From Lactiplantibacillus dongliensis (lineage in GTDB: Bacteria > Bacillota > Bacilli > Lactobacillales > Lactobacillaceae), in assembly GCF_005405105.1 (NCBI RefSeq), contig NZ_BJDK01000010.1, positions 1 through 64,000 of the forward strand: DNA of 64,000 nucleotides, in the 5' to 3' direction. The notes under the pieces are model-generated. The model was given only the letters and a program-made list of their open reading frames with translations. It was not told where the DNA came from and ran no database searches. A program made the position numbers and the translations under genes. Of this stretch, positions 45,577-54,795 are shown one piece after another. Position 1 is the first letter of the stretch. Each line of letters opens with the position of its first letter.

Positions 45577-46193
45577 GATTCTGCATCTCCTAACATTTCT
45601 TCATACTCTGGCATCACTCGTTTGACACTGAAGCGCTCGCTGCGAATAATCGCTTTGATCCGTTCAGCAGCCAAAGGAACTTCATCATTTACCACCGCGT
45701 AATCATAGTTACGCATCATCTTAATTTCACCAACTGCTTTAGCCATCCGCTTATTGATGACGGCCATATCATCAGTCCCCCGACCGATGATGCGGTGTTT
45801 TAATTCCATGAGGTCCGGGGGCGTTAAGAAGATAAAGACCCCGTCTGGCATCTTTTCACGCACTTGCATCGCACCGTTAACTTCAATTTCTAAGAAAACG
45901 TCTTTGCCAGCTGCTAAAGACTGCTTAATATATTTTAAGGGCGTTCCGTAGTAGTTGTCAACATACTTGGCGTATTCCAGCATACCGCCACTCTTGATTT
46001 CATCCTCGAATTCATCTTTGGAGACAAAATAGTAGTCCTTTCCATCAACTTCACCCGGCCGCATGTGCCGCGTGGTCATCGAGACTGAATATTGAAAATC
46101 ATTATCATCTGAGTCAAAAATTTCCTTCCGGACGGTACCTTTACCGACACCAGAGGGACCTGATAAGACGATTAACATGCCTTGTTTCGCCAT
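45573..46193 (-). CDS. gmk: Guanylate kinase
   Basis: 206-residue GMP kinase. P-loop GPSGVGKGT (residues 12-20), [20 protein letters not shown] (GMP binding), [11 protein letters not shown] and a lid with RIIGRGTDD. First gene of gmk-rpoZ. A GGGGAA element precedes the ATG. Confidence 0.95.
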   Translation of the reverse strand: MAKQGMLIVLSGPSGVGKGTVRKEIFDSDDNDFQYSVSMTTRHMRPGEVDGKDYYFVSKDEFEDEIKSGGMLEYAKYVDNYYGTPLKYIKQSLAAGKDVFLEIEVNGAMQVREKMPDGVFIFLTPPDLMELKHRIIGRGTDDMAVINKRMAKAVGEIKMMRNYDYAVVNDEVPLAAERIKAIIRSERFSVKRVMPEYEEMLGDAES

Positions 46194-46331
46194 GATCGCA
46201 AATTCCCCTTATTAAATATGTTTTAAAGATTATTTTGCACTTTTTACCGCGTAATTGCAAGTGTTATTAGGCTTGCCACCATTTTTCATCCCGTTGACAA
46301 AAAACTTTTAGTCGAAAACGGAAAATATTGC

Positions 46332-46360
46332 TTGCTTTTCAGAACGTTCGTTCGTATAAT
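46332..46360 (+). promoter_or_regulatory. Sigma-A promoter with SOS-box-like operator in the spacer
   Basis: TTGCTT (46332-46337), exactly 17 bp, TATAAT (46355-46360). The spacer contains GAAC-GTTC-GTTC at 46342-46353, matching the LexA/DinR core GAAC-N4-GTTC of Gram-positive bacteria (only the outermost C is A here). A further ACGTTCG lies at 46375-46381 just before the ribosome site. Confidence 0.7.
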
Positions 46361-46392
46361 AAAAACACAAACAAACGTTCGAGGTGGCTAAT

Positions 46393-46728
46393 ATGCAAAA
46401 TAAACAAACGCGTCTACAAACTATTTCTAAGAATTTTCAAACGTCGTATCGTCAAATCTTTGACGAGATTACGACAGCTGCTGCAGCCAGTGCGCCCTTG
46501 CTTCCGCAAATGCCCGCCTTTCAACGGACATTGTTTTTGGAGCAAGCACAGCAACGGCATTATCAAGTGATGTTGCAAATGCAACCAGCCTTAACGCAGA
46601 CGCATCCCTACAATATTCATGGCGTCTTAAAGACCTTAGCGTCTGGACAACTCGTCTTGATCAATCGTGAAAAACACCTGACGCATTTAATTAATTTAGA
46701 TCAAATCCGTTATTTACAACGGGCTTAA
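46393..46728 (+). CDS. Small YolD-like protein, probably SOS-regulated
   Basis: 111 residues, no signal or membrane segment. The C-terminal half (GVLKTLASGQLVLINREKHLTHLINLDQIRYL) resembles YolD-like proteins: a small beta-rich domain often encoded beside UmuC-type polymerases and under LexA control. No polymerase gene is adjacent here. The start is ATG 46393 with GAGGTGG 5 nt upstream; a GTG 9 nt earlier overlaps the ribosome site. The family call is tentative; the promoter context supports DNA-damage induction. Confidence 0.6.
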   Translation: MQNKQTRLQTISKNFQTSYRQIFDEITTAAAASAPLLPQMPAFQRTLFLEQAQQRHYQVMLQMQPALTQTHPYNIHGVLKTLASGQLVLINREKHLTHLINLDQIRYLQRA

Positions 46729-46808
46729 ACTTTAATAGACCTTGCATCAAAAGATGTGATCAGTCTCAATCAAACCTTGCCGATTGACCTGGTGTTTTTG
46801 ATGCAAAC

Positions 46809-46884
46809 AAAAAGATTGATGTTACAGTTCAACTAGCTTCCCTGAATGAGTTAGAATTGACGCCTGTAAATCAATCTTTTTTAT
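46809..46884. terminator. Long-stem terminator between yolD-like gene and opu operon
   Basis: AAAAAGATTGATgTTaCAG pairs with CTGTAAATCAATCTTTTT around a loop of about 40 nt. Immediately upstream, TTGCATCAA (46742) and TTGATGCAA (46797) form a second inverted pair. Serves genes converging from both sides. Confidence 0.7.
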
Positions 46885-46889
46885 TACTT

Positions 46890-47543
46890 TTATTTCTGCG
46901 TTGGATCAGCTTTCTTTTCAATCCAGCCAAGGATCAAGTCGGAGATAATAGCCATTAACGCCGTTGGTAAAGCCCCGGCTAAGATAATGGCACCACCGTC
47001 CGTGGCATTGGTCCCACGAATAATGATATCACCTAAACCACCGGCACCCACGAAAGTCCCGATAGCGGTAATCCCAATCGCTAGCACTAACGCGTTCCGT
47101 AAGCCCGCCATAATAACGGATAAGGATAACGGTAATTCCACGATCCGCAAAATCTGCCAACGGGTCATACCCATCCCTTTACCAGAATCCAAGATTGTCG
47201 GACTGACATTTTGCATCCCAGTATAGGTATTCTTAATAATTGGCAGTAATGCGTATAAGAAGACCGTCACGACCACCGTGTTCACGCCTAAGCCTAAGCC
47301 AATCATAATAATTGACAGCATCGCCAATGATGGCACCGTTTGAATGACGTTCGCAATCGCAATCACTGTCGCACTCAACCGACTATGATGGGCAATAAAG
47401 ATCCCGATTGGAATCCCGATAATCGCCGCAAAAAGCACCCCGTAAATTGAAATCAAGAAGTGACGAGCAAACTGACTTAAGACGTACGCGCCGTTTTGTT
47501 GATAATAGTAAATCAATTGTTGCAGCATGTTCATATGAGCCAT
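46890..47543 (-). CDS. opuD: Osmoprotectant ABC transporter permease
   Basis: 217 residues, about six membrane helices, with the permease EAA-type loop (GMQNVSPTILDSGKGMGMTRWQILRIVELPLSL) contacting the ATPase. It matches the OpuC/choline-carnitine-betaine type. Overlaps the substrate-binding gene by one base (TAATG). Last gene of a four-gene operon: ATPase, permease, binding lipoprotein, permease. Confidence 0.9.
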   Translation of the reverse strand: MAHMNMLQQLIYYYQQNGAYVLSQFARHFLISIYGVLFAAIIGIPIGIFIAHHSRLSATVIAIANVIQTVPSLAMLSIIMIGLGLGVNTVVVTVFLYALLPIIKNTYTGMQNVSPTILDSGKGMGMTRWQILRIVELPLSLSVIMAGLRNALVLAIGITAIGTFVGAGGLGDIIIRGTNATDGGAIILAGALPTALMAIISDLILGWIEKKADPTQK

Positions 47544-48478
47544 TATTTGTCACTCCCTTCAAAATAGTTGTGTTGTTCAAGAAATTGCTTGGCCACGACT
47601 TCAGGTTCTACCAAGTCATTATCGACTTGATAATTCAAGTTTTGCATCGTCTTCAAGCTAATCTTACCGTTCAACCGTGATAGGATCGGCTTTAATTGCG
47701 GATGCTGCTTCAAGATGGCATTCGTCGCAACCGCACTAGCATTGTATGGTGGGAAGAAGTTCTTGTTATCTTTTAAGATTGTCAAGTCATAACTGCCAAT
47801 CCGACCATCCGTCGAATAACCCAGAATGGCATCCATCTTACCGGATTCCAAAGCATCATAGACTAACCCAATCTGCATTGGATAAGTCTTACCGAACTGG
47901 TAACCGTACAACGTTTGAAAGGCATCATACCCGTCACCTTTTCGTTCCAGCCAAGTTTGATCCAAGCCAACTGTTAACTTAGACGCGACTTTCTTCATAT
48001 CGCTAACCGTCTTTAAGTTATACTTCTTAGCCGTCTGCTTCGTCACCATAAAAGCATACGTATCCGCAAACCCGTATGATGGGAAGTAGTGCATTTGATA
48101 TTTCGTATCAAATTGGTCTCTAACCTTTTGGTCGGTTTCTTTGATATGTGCCCGGTCGACTTTTTCACCTAAAATCGTGGACAAGTCGGTCCCAGTATAC
48201 CGAATCGCGGAAATATCGGCCTGTTTGTTCTTCAACGCATTAAAACTAACCGTTCCAGAACCTAAGTTATTAATGATGGTCGTATTCATCTTGGAATAGT
48301 GCTGAATCATATCCTGAATCATGTAAGCCATCACTTGTTGCTCAGTGGTGTTTTGGGAGGCAATCCGCACCGTATCTGACGATGTCCCAGCTAAGCCCGG
48401 AAAGCCGCAGCCCGCTAAGACGAACACACTGGCAACCGTGGCAACGGCACCTAAAATCCATTTTTTAATTTTTTGCAT
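47543..48478 (-). CDS. opuC: Osmoprotectant ABC transporter substrate-binding lipoprotein
   Basis: 311 residues. Signal peptide with lipobox VLAGC, lipidated Cys24. The OpuAC-like binding fold follows (ASQNTTEQQVMAYMIQDMIQ..., YGFADTYAFMVTKQTAKKYNL). The start is ATG 48478 with AAGGAGGG upstream; longer readings include a charged stretch that would break the signal peptide. Expected to bind glycine betaine, carnitine or choline; the ligand-specific residues cannot be judged by eye. Confidence 0.92.
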   Translation of the reverse strand: MQKIKKWILGAVATVASVFVLAGCGFPGLAGTSSDTVRIASQNTTEQQVMAYMIQDMIQHYSKMNTTIINNLGSGTVSFNALKNKQADISAIRYTGTDLSTILGEKVDRAHIKETDQKVRDQFDTKYQMHYFPSYGFADTYAFMVTKQTAKKYNLKTVSDMKKVASKLTVGLDQTWLERKGDGYDAFQTLYGYQFGKTYPMQIGLVYDALESGKMDAILGYSTDGRIGSYDLTILKDNKNFFPPYNASAVATNAILKQHPQLKPILSRLNGKISLKTMQNLNYQVDNDLVEPEVVAKQFLEQHNYFEGSDK

Positions 48479-48491
48479 GTCGTTTCCCTCC

Positions 48492-49121
48492 TTACGCCTG
48501 TGACGTCCGCGGGGTAACAACGGCTTCTAATTTACCCAATAACCAATCAACAATTAACGCCAAAATAATCACGGGAATCGAACCACCTAAAATCAAATCC
48601 GTCCGATACAAGTTTAAACCATTGAAAATAAAGTCCCCTAAACCACCAGCACCGATATATGACGCTAAGGCTGCCCAAGCAATCACATAGGTTGCCGATA
48701 AGCGAATCCCAGACATAATTACGGGTGCCGCCATTGGGACTTCCACTTTAATAATTGATTGCCAGCCGGTCAGTCCCATACCTTTGGCCGCATCAATCAA
48801 GGCTGGCTCCACATCTTCCATCCCCAAATACGTGTTTCGCAGAATCGGTAAGAGTGAATAGATGAATAACGCAATGATAGCTGGAATGGCCCCAATCCCA
48901 AAGAACGGGATCATTAACGCTAATAACGCCATCGCAGGAATCGTTTGTAGCATACTGGCAATTGCCATGACGACGTTCGCAATCTTTTTAACTCGCGTTA
49001 ACAAGATCCCAAGCGGTACCGCCACAATAATCCCTAATGCCAACGCAATCGCTGAGATGTAGATATGTTGCCACGTCTTCATCAACAGTTGCGTGCCATA
49101 TGTTTGTAAGAACGTGATCAT
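48492..49121 (-). CDS. opuB: Osmoprotectant ABC transporter permease
   Basis: 209-residue membrane permease paralogous to the one at 46890, with the EAA loop around [36 protein letters not shown]. It overlaps the ATPase gene by 4 nt and ends 14 nt before the binding-protein gene. Confidence 0.9.
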   Translation of the reverse strand: MITFLQTYGTQLLMKTWQHIYISAIALALGIIVAVPLGILLTRVKKIANVVMAIASMLQTIPAMALLALMIPFFGIGAIPAIIALFIYSLLPILRNTYLGMEDVEPALIDAAKGMGLTGWQSIIKVEVPMAAPVIMSGIRLSATYVIAWAALASYIGAGGLGDFIFNGLNLYRTDLILGGSIPVIILALIVDWLLGKLEAVVTPRTSQA

Positions 49122-50338
49122 TGCTGATCACCGCCTTCAGCGCCAGTCTGATCATTGGCTTTAGCCTTGGTGGTATCCTCTCCGTGATGAATGTTATCAG
49201 ATTCTTCATCTTCTTCTTCGTCACCCCAAAGGGCATCATAAACAATATCGACCAAGGTTGCCCGTGTAACAATCCCGACCAACCGGTGTTGGTCATCTAC
49301 GACCGGAACGTTTTTAAAGCCCCGCTTCAAGATCCGCTCAACGGTATCCCGAATTAACGAGTTAGATTGCACATAAAAGATATCCCGCTTCATAATGTCA
49401 TCGACACTGGTGGCGGAGTTAAAGCTGTAGTCCACATCTTCAATGCCAATCATTCCTTTCAGAATGCCGGCTTCATCCGTCACTAATAAGGAATCGACTC
49501 GCTTATCATGCATTAATCGCAACGCATCCGTCAATGACTTGCCAGGGGTCGTTGCAATCGGACTCTTCAACATCACTTGTCCAACCGTCGTGATACTTGG
49601 ACGCGCTTGAATCAAGCGATCTTTCCCAATCAAGTTTTCAACGAATTCGTTAGCAGGATGCCGTAAGATGCCATCAGGCGTGTCCACTTGCATAATCTTA
49701 CCGCCATCCATGACGACAATCCGCGTCGATAGCTTCAACGCTTCATCCATATCATGCGTAACAAAGACAAATGTCTTCCCAAGTCGCTCTTGCAAGTCTT
49801 TAACTAAGTCTTGCAAAGCTTCACGAGTAATCGGATCCAACGCCCCAAAGGGTTCATCCATTAAGACTAAATCTTGGTTAGCGGCTAAGGCCCGGACAAC
49901 CCCGATCCGTTGTTGTTGCCCACCAGATAGTTCGGAAGGATAACGATCTAAGTAGTCTTCTGGTAATTCGACTAACTTAATCATTTCCTTAGCCCGTTCA
50001 TCCATCTTATCTTGGGGCCATTTCAACAATTTCGGGACCATTGTAATATTGTCACGAATCGTCATATGTGGCATTAACCCGATATTTTGAATCACATAAC
50101 CAATCTTGCGCCGTAACTTAACGGGATCCATCTGACCAATATCTTGACCCTCTAGCTTAATTGTCCCCGAGGTCTGACTTAACATCCGATTGATCATCCG
50201 CATGGTCGTTGTTTTCCCGGAACCAGATGTCCCGATAAAGCAAACAAATTCACCTTTTTCAATTTCCAAATTAAAATCTTCGACCGCAACTTTGCCGCCT
50301 GGATAAGTTTTATTCAAATGTTCCATTGTCAGAAACAA
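49118..50338 (-). CDS. opuA: Osmoprotectant ABC transporter ATPase with tandem CBS domains
   Basis: About 406 residues. ATPase motifs [10 protein letters not shown] (Walker A), LSGGQQQR (signature), [12 protein letters not shown] (Walker B). Two CBS domains at about 255-370 ([30 protein letters not shown]), which in OpuA sense ionic strength at the membrane. An acidic tail ([10 protein letters not shown]) follows. The start is uncertain: TTG 50338 has GGAG 8 nt upstream, with GTG 50347, ATG 50344 and ATG 50326 as alternatives. Confidence 0.92.
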   Translation of the reverse strand: MFLTMEHLNKTYPGGKVAVEDFNLEIEKGEFVCFIGTSGSGKTTTMRMINRMLSQTSGTIKLEGQDIGQMDPVKLRRKIGYVIQNIGLMPHMTIRDNITMVPKLLKWPQDKMDERAKEMIKLVELPEDYLDRYPSELSGGQQQRIGVVRALAANQDLVLMDEPFGALDPITREALQDLVKDLQERLGKTFVFVTHDMDEALKLSTRIVVMDGGKIMQVDTPDGILRHPANEFVENLIGKDRLIQARPSITTVGQVMLKSPIATTPGKSLTDALRLMHDKRVDSLLVTDEAGILKGMIGIEDVDYSFNSATSVDDIMKRDIFYVQSNSLIRDTVERILKRGFKNVPVVDDQHRLVGIVTRATLVDIVYDALWGDEEEDEESDNIHHGEDTTKAKANDQTGAEGGDQQ

Positions 50339-50362
50339 CCTCATCACTCCAATCTTTTTATT

Positions 50363-50399
50363 ATTATAAATTACTAATTTAATGCATTACACATTAAAT
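50363..50399 (-). promoter_or_regulatory. opu operon promoter with palindromic operator
   Basis: On the minus strand TGTAAT (50391-50386), 17 bp, TATAAT (50368-50363). A perfect inverted repeat ATTTAATG-N7-CATTAAAT at 50377-50399 overlaps the -35, so it is a good repressor site candidate. Confidence 0.55.
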
Positions 50400-50492
50400 G
50401 ATAACTTATACTGAAACCTAATTGCAAACAACTCGTCACACAATTGTTATTTTCATAATCGCGTTTCCGCGCTTAAAACCTACTTAGACGCC

Positions 50493-50525
50493 AAAAAGAG
50501 CCTGTCGGAAAAATCTCAGGCTCTA
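50493..50525 (-). terminator. Terminator after recN
   Basis: On the minus strand AGAGCCTGAG pairs with CAGGCTCT around TTTTTCCGA, followed by TTTTT. Confidence 0.88.
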
Positions 50526-50541
50526 ACACGTTAAACTGGCA

Positions 50542-52236
50542 TTATTCAGCTTTTTCTTCACCAGCCAGCCGTAAAAGTTCTTCGGCGTGCTCTAGCGATA
50601 ACTTGGTTACTTTGGTCCCAGCTAACATCCGGGCTAGCTCTTGGACTCGTGATTTTTGATCCATTTTGGTGACGCTGGTCTTGGTCCGTTGTCCGGTAAT
50701 CTTCTTAGCAATAAAGTAATGATGATCACTCATCGCTGCCACTTGTGGCAAATGGGTAATACATAATACTTGTGAGAAACGGGCAATGCCGCTGATCTTT
50801 TCAGCAATTGCTTGGGCCACGCGCCCGCTGACCCCGGTATCTACTTCATCAAAGATGATACTGGTAATCCCTTGTGATTCCGAGAAAATCGTCTTCAAGG
50901 CCAACATCATCCGGGACAATTCACCACCTGAGGCAATCTTCGCTAACGGCCGCATCCGCTCGCCGGGGTTAGTTTGAATATAGAATTCGACGCTATCCAA
51001 ACCACTGCGAAAGATTTGCCCCTTCGTCGGCTTAAAGCGGACTTCAAAGACAGCTTTATCCATATACAAATCTTTTAGTTCTTGATGAATTTGCCGTTGC
51101 AATGTCTTGGCACAAGTCCGCCGCTTATCTGATAATTGCCGGCCAGTTGCTAACAAGGCGTCCTTCTTCTCGGCAACTCGCTGCGATAACCCTTCACTGT
51201 TTTCTTCTGAATCAGTCATCTCTGCTAATTCAGCAGCGATTTTCTTGTAATAATCTAACACCTGCTGCTCAGAATCGCCATATTTACGCTTCAATTGACC
51301 CAATACATCTAACCGTTGTTCAATTTCATCTAAGCGGCCTTCGTCAAACTCTTGCAAGTCTAATTGATTTGAGATTTGGCCCGCTGCATCTTGTAACGCA
51401 TAAAATGCATTTTTGACATTCACTGTAATCTCGTTAAACGCCGGATCTAAGTTGGCAATTGTCTCAAGCGCGTTCATCGCCGTTCCAACTGTATCGACCG
51501 CCCCTGGAGTTTCTTCCCCATCAGCTAACAAGGTGTAACTTTGCTGGAGCGCCTGGTTAATCGTTTGATAGTTGTCTAAGCGATCACGCTCAGCCGTTAA
51601 TTCGGCTTCTTCACCGACCCGCACTTGGGCCGCCGAAATCTCTTCCACTTGGAAGTTCAGCATGTCTAAACGTTGGGCCCATTCTTTTTCATTGGCATTC
51701 TTTTGCCGTAATTCTTGATTTAATTGCTGATAGTCTTCATACTGCTGCCGATATTTGGTTTTCAGTTTGCGAATCTTACTAGCCGCAAATTCATCTAATA
51801 AGCCCAAATGTTTATCTGGCTGCATTAATTCTTGGTGTTCATTTTGCCCATGAATATCGACAATCGTCTCGCCAATCCGTTTTAACGTGGTGGTGTTGAC
51901 CAGCATGCCGTTAATGCGACAAGTGTTCCGACCACTTTTGGCAATCTCACGTTGTAAGATCACGGTATTGTCCGCGTGATCAATTCCCGCTTCATCGAGC
52001 AGCTGCGCAGTCACCCCATCAGCTGGCAGAATAAACATCCCTTGTAAGACCGCTTTATCGGCCCCCGTCCGGATGAATTCTTGTGACCCGCGACCACCAG
52101 CCAATAGCCCAACCGCATCAATAATAATTGATTTACCGGCCCCCGTCTCCCCAGTCAGAACGGTCATCCCATTTTCAAAGGCAATATCTAAATGTTCAAT
52201 AATAGCAAAATTAGTAATTGAAAGTTCTTGTAACAC
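50542..52236 (-). CDS. recN: DNA repair protein RecN
   Basis: 564-residue SMC-like ATPase for double-strand-break repair. Walker A GETGAGKSI near residue 30, long central coiled coil, C-terminal signature ASGGELSRMMLALK and Walker B SIIFDEVDTGVSG. The start is GTG at 52236 (GGGAGG 8 nt upstream). It follows argR after a terminator, so expression may come from read-through or a nearby promoter. Confidence 0.95.
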   Translation of the reverse strand: MLQELSITNFAIIEHLDIAFENGMTVLTGETGAGKSIIIDAVGLLAGGRGSQEFIRTGADKAVLQGMFILPADGVTAQLLDEAGIDHADNTVILQREIAKSGRNTCRINGMLVNTTTLKRIGETIVDIHGQNEHQELMQPDKHLGLLDEFAASKIRKLKTKYRQQYEDYQQLNQELRQKNANEKEWAQRLDMLNFQVEEISAAQVRVGEEAELTAERDRLDNYQTINQALQQSYTLLADGEETPGAVDTVGTAMNALETIANLDPAFNEITVNVKNAFYALQDAAGQISNQLDLQEFDEGRLDEIEQRLDVLGQLKRKYGDSEQQVLDYYKKIAAELAEMTDSEENSEGLSQRVAEKKDALLATGRQLSDKRRTCAKTLQRQIHQELKDLYMDKAVFEVRFKPTKGQIFRSGLDSVEFYIQTNPGERMRPLAKIASGGELSRMMLALKTIFSESQGITSIIFDEVDTGVSGRVAQAIAEKISGIARFSQVLCITHLPQVAAMSDHHYFIAKKITGQRTKTSVTKMDQKSRVQELARMLAGTKVTKLSLEHAEELLRLAGEEKAE

Positions 52237-52250
52237 CGCGATTCCTCCCT

Positions 52251-52288
52251 AAAAAAAACGACCCGCCACAGAAACTGTGCGCAGGTCT
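52251..52288 (-). terminator. Terminator between argR and recN
   Basis: On the minus strand GACCtgCgCACAG pairs with CTGTGgCgGGTC, followed by TTTTTTTT. Confidence 0.88.
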
Positions 52289-52309
52289 GTGATAACCATC
52301 CGGTCAACC

Positions 52310-52768
52310 TTAGTTATCGCTTAATAGTCGCTGAAGCGTTTGTTGTAAGTCTAAGGTGGCATCCAACGATTTGCCGATAATCAACACGGTGTCATCATCC
52401 CCCAATGTCCCGAAGACATTGTCATAATGCATCGCTTCAATTAATGACGCTAACGCTGGTCCATTCCCAGGCAAAACCTTGATCAACACGAACTTATCTT
52501 GCGTCGCATAGGACACATAGGCATCCTTTAAGGTCCGTCGCAATTTCTTTTCCGTATCCATCTTCTTTTGGACGGGCATACTATAATGGTAGCCGCCCGT
52601 CACCGAGGGCACTTTGACCAGCTGCATGTCTTTAATATCCCTTGAAATCGTGGCTTGCGTCACGTCAATATCTTCAGCACGTAATAATCTGACAAAGTCT
52701 TCTTGTCGTTCAATTTCGTTTGAGCTTAACAATCGTTTAATATAGCGTTGGCGCTCTTGCTTCTTCAA
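52310..52768 (-). CDS. argR: Arginine repressor
   Basis: 152-residue ArgR/AhrC. N-terminal winged helix with DVTQATISRDIKDMQLVKV; C-terminal arginine-binding oligomerisation domain with GTLGDDDTVLIIGK, where the Asp pair contacts arginine. TTG start at 52768 preceded by GGGGGTGA (5 nt); the upstream 10 codons would place that site inside the gene. Its location with xse-ispA-tlyA-recN is the conserved Firmicute arrangement, so it need not regulate its neighbours. Confidence 0.94.
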   Translation of the reverse strand: MKKQERQRYIKRLLSSNEIERQEDFVRLLRAEDIDVTQATISRDIKDMQLVKVPSVTGGYHYSMPVQKKMDTEKKLRRTLKDAYVSYATQDKFVLIKVLPGNGPALASLIEAMHYDNVFGTLGDDDTVLIIGKSLDATLDLQQTLQRLLSDN

Positions 52769-52845
52769 ACCGATCACCCCCGGAGTCTTTATAGTCATAT
52801 AATAAGCTATTATGCATAAATATGAAAGGCTCGTTTTAAAATCGC

Positions 52846-53661
52846 TTACTTATTCAATTGATCGTAAGCACTTTGCTGGGTCTGCTCAATTGAAACCGTG
52901 GGCGCAATCGTGGCTGGCTGGTCAGTGGCTTGCAAATGAATCAAAAATTCAATATTACCTTCGCCACCCTTGATTGGTGAATAATCCAGCCCTAAGACGT
53001 TGTAGCCGGCAGTTTGAGCGAAGGTCACAATATCCGTTAAAACGTCAGCATGCACACTGTGGTCGCGCACAATCCCATGCTTACCGACATTTTCGCGCCC
53101 AGCTTCGAATTGCGGTTTAATTAACGCCACCACTTCACCGCCAGTTTCAATAATCGCATGCAATGGCGGTAAAATAAGATGCAATGAAATGAAGGAGACA
53201 TCAATAGACGCAAAGCTAGGTTGGCCGCGCGTAAAGTCAGCCAACTTGCTGTACCGGAAGTTAGTATGCTCCATAACCTCGACCCGTGGATCTTGCCGTA
53301 GCTTCCAAACAAGTTGGTTACTGCCAACATCCAAGGCATAACTCATTTGCGCCCCATTCTGTAGCATGACATCGGTGAAGCCCCCCGTGGAGGACCCAAT
53401 GTCCAACACAATACGACCACTGACATCAATCTTAAAACTCTTTAACGCTTTTTCCAGCTTCAAACCGCCCCGTGAGACGTACGGCATCGGCTTGCCTTTT
53501 AAATGTAATTCGGTTGTGACGGGAATCTTCACGCCCGGCTTATCCAACCGTTCTTCATTAACCCCTAAAATTTCACCAGCCATCACTGCCCGCTTGGCTT
53601 TCTCACGCGTATCAAATAACCCCTGTTGTACTAATAAGACGTCGATCCGTTCTTTTTCCAT
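52846..53661 (-). CDS. tlyA: TlyA-family rRNA 2'-O-methyltransferase/haemolysin-like protein
   Basis: 271 residues: S4 RNA-binding domain (1-60, ERIDVLLVQQGLFDTREKAKRAVMAG) and FtsJ-type SAM domain with DIGSSTGGFTDVML. TlyA homologues methylate 16S/23S rRNA in actinobacteria; the same is inferred. It lies 12 nt after ispA and 78 nt before argR. Confidence 0.93.
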   Translation of the reverse strand: MEKERIDVLLVQQGLFDTREKAKRAVMAGEILGVNEERLDKPGVKIPVTTELHLKGKPMPYVSRGGLKLEKALKSFKIDVSGRIVLDIGSSTGGFTDVMLQNGAQMSYALDVGSNQLVWKLRQDPRVEVMEHTNFRYSKLADFTRGQPSFASIDVSFISLHLILPPLHAIIETGGEVVALIKPQFEAGRENVGKHGIVRDHSVHADVLTDIVTFAQTAGYNVLGLDYSPIKGGEGNIEFLIHLQATDQPATIAPTVSIEQTQQSAYDQLNK

Positions 53662-53672
53662 CTAATAATCCT

Positions 53673-54563
53673 CTAATTCGTAAAATACGTTAAAAATGAT
53701 GCTAATAACGCGGTATCCGTCTGACTTAACGCTTCCGTGCGGTCGAGCGCCGTTTGTGCGCTGGCTACTGCCGTTTGCAACGCTTGGCGTGCACCGGCAA
53801 GACCTAACAAGCCGGGATACGTATTCTTATGCTCACCAGCATCCTTGTGCGTCGCTTTTCCGAGCTGAGCCGGTGTACTGGTGACATCTAAAATATCATC
53901 ATAGATCTGAAAAGCTAGCCCATAAGCATCGCCAAATGTAGTCAATGCTGCTTGAACTGGTTCACTAACACCAGCTTGAATCGCTCCGGCTAAAACAGCA
54001 TAGTGAATCAAGGCCCCAGTCTTTTCTCGATGTAACTGTTGCAAAACAGGTAAGGTCAATTGCGTCCCCGTCGACTTAACATCAGCGACTTGACCGGCCA
54101 CCATCCCTTGGGGCCCCGCTGCTTGCGCCAAGCCTAACGTCAGCTTAGCCAGTTTGTCCGCTGGCAAGCCGCTATCAGCCAGCCATTGAAAGGCTAAGGG
54201 CTGCAGCGCATCGCCCGCTAGAATTGCCAAGTCTTCACCAAACTTAACGTGACTGGTTGGCTGACCACGGCGTAACGCATCATTATCCATCGCTGGTAAA
54301 TCATCATGAATCAACGAATAAGTATGCATCAATTCCAGCGCCACACTCGCCCGTAACTCTGCGGCCGTAATCGGCTGGTTAAACGTGGCCAATACCGCTA
54401 AACTCAGTAATGGTCGCAAACGTTTGCCGCCAGCTAAAACCGAATAGCGCATGGCAGCCGTCAATTCAGCGCGGTCACTGACCTCCCGTAGATTCTCGTC
54501 CAAGTAAGTATTCACTCGCGGGACCCACGTCGCTTCAAAGTCAGCTAATAACTGCCTATTCAT
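53673..54563 (-). CDS. ispA: Polyprenyl (farnesyl/geranyl) diphosphate synthase
   Basis: 296-residue trans-prenyltransferase. First aspartate-rich motif [10 protein letters not shown], second DDILD. Product is C10-C15, from family features. The ATG at 54563 lies within the end of xseB (ATGAATAG, 8-nt overlap). An upstream reading of the frame is not used. Confidence 0.94.
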   Translation of the reverse strand: MNRQLLADFEATWVPRVNTYLDENLREVSDRAELTAAMRYSVLAGGKRLRPLLSLAVLATFNQPITAAELRASVALELMHTYSLIHDDLPAMDNDALRRGQPTSHVKFGEDLAILAGDALQPLAFQWLADSGLPADKLAKLTLGLAQAAGPQGMVAGQVADVKSTGTQLTLPVLQQLHREKTGALIHYAVLAGAIQAGVSEPVQAALTTFGDAYGLAFQIYDDILDVTSTPAQLGKATHKDAGEHKNTYPGLLGLAGARQALQTAVASAQTALDRTEALSQTDTALLASFLTYFTN

Positions 54564-54795
54564 TGGCGTCAGGCGCTTTCGGTTGTTCAAATGGGACCTC
54601 GTTGCCATTTTCATCCATCATCTTCGTTAAGGTCTTTTCGGCCCCAGCAAGGGTGGCTTGTAATTGTTTACTCAAAGCAACGCCTTTTTGGAACTGGTCT
54701 AAAGCCTGTTCCAACGGCACATCGCCGCTTTCTAATTGATTCACAATTGTTTCTAAACTGGTTAAGTTTGCTTCAAAAGTTGGTTTATCAGCCAT
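54556..54795 (-). CDS. xseB: Exodeoxyribonuclease VII small subunit
   Basis: 79-residue Xse[39 protein letters not shown] is the family core. GGAGG 8 nt before ATG 54795. It overlaps xseA by 8 nt and ispA by 8 nt, so the three are coupled. Together with XseA it forms the nuclease for ssDNA ends. Confidence 0.93.
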   Translation of the reverse strand: MADKPTFEANLTSLETIVNQLESGDVPLEQALDQFQKGVALSKQLQATLAGAEKTLTKMMDENGNEVPFEQPKAPDANE

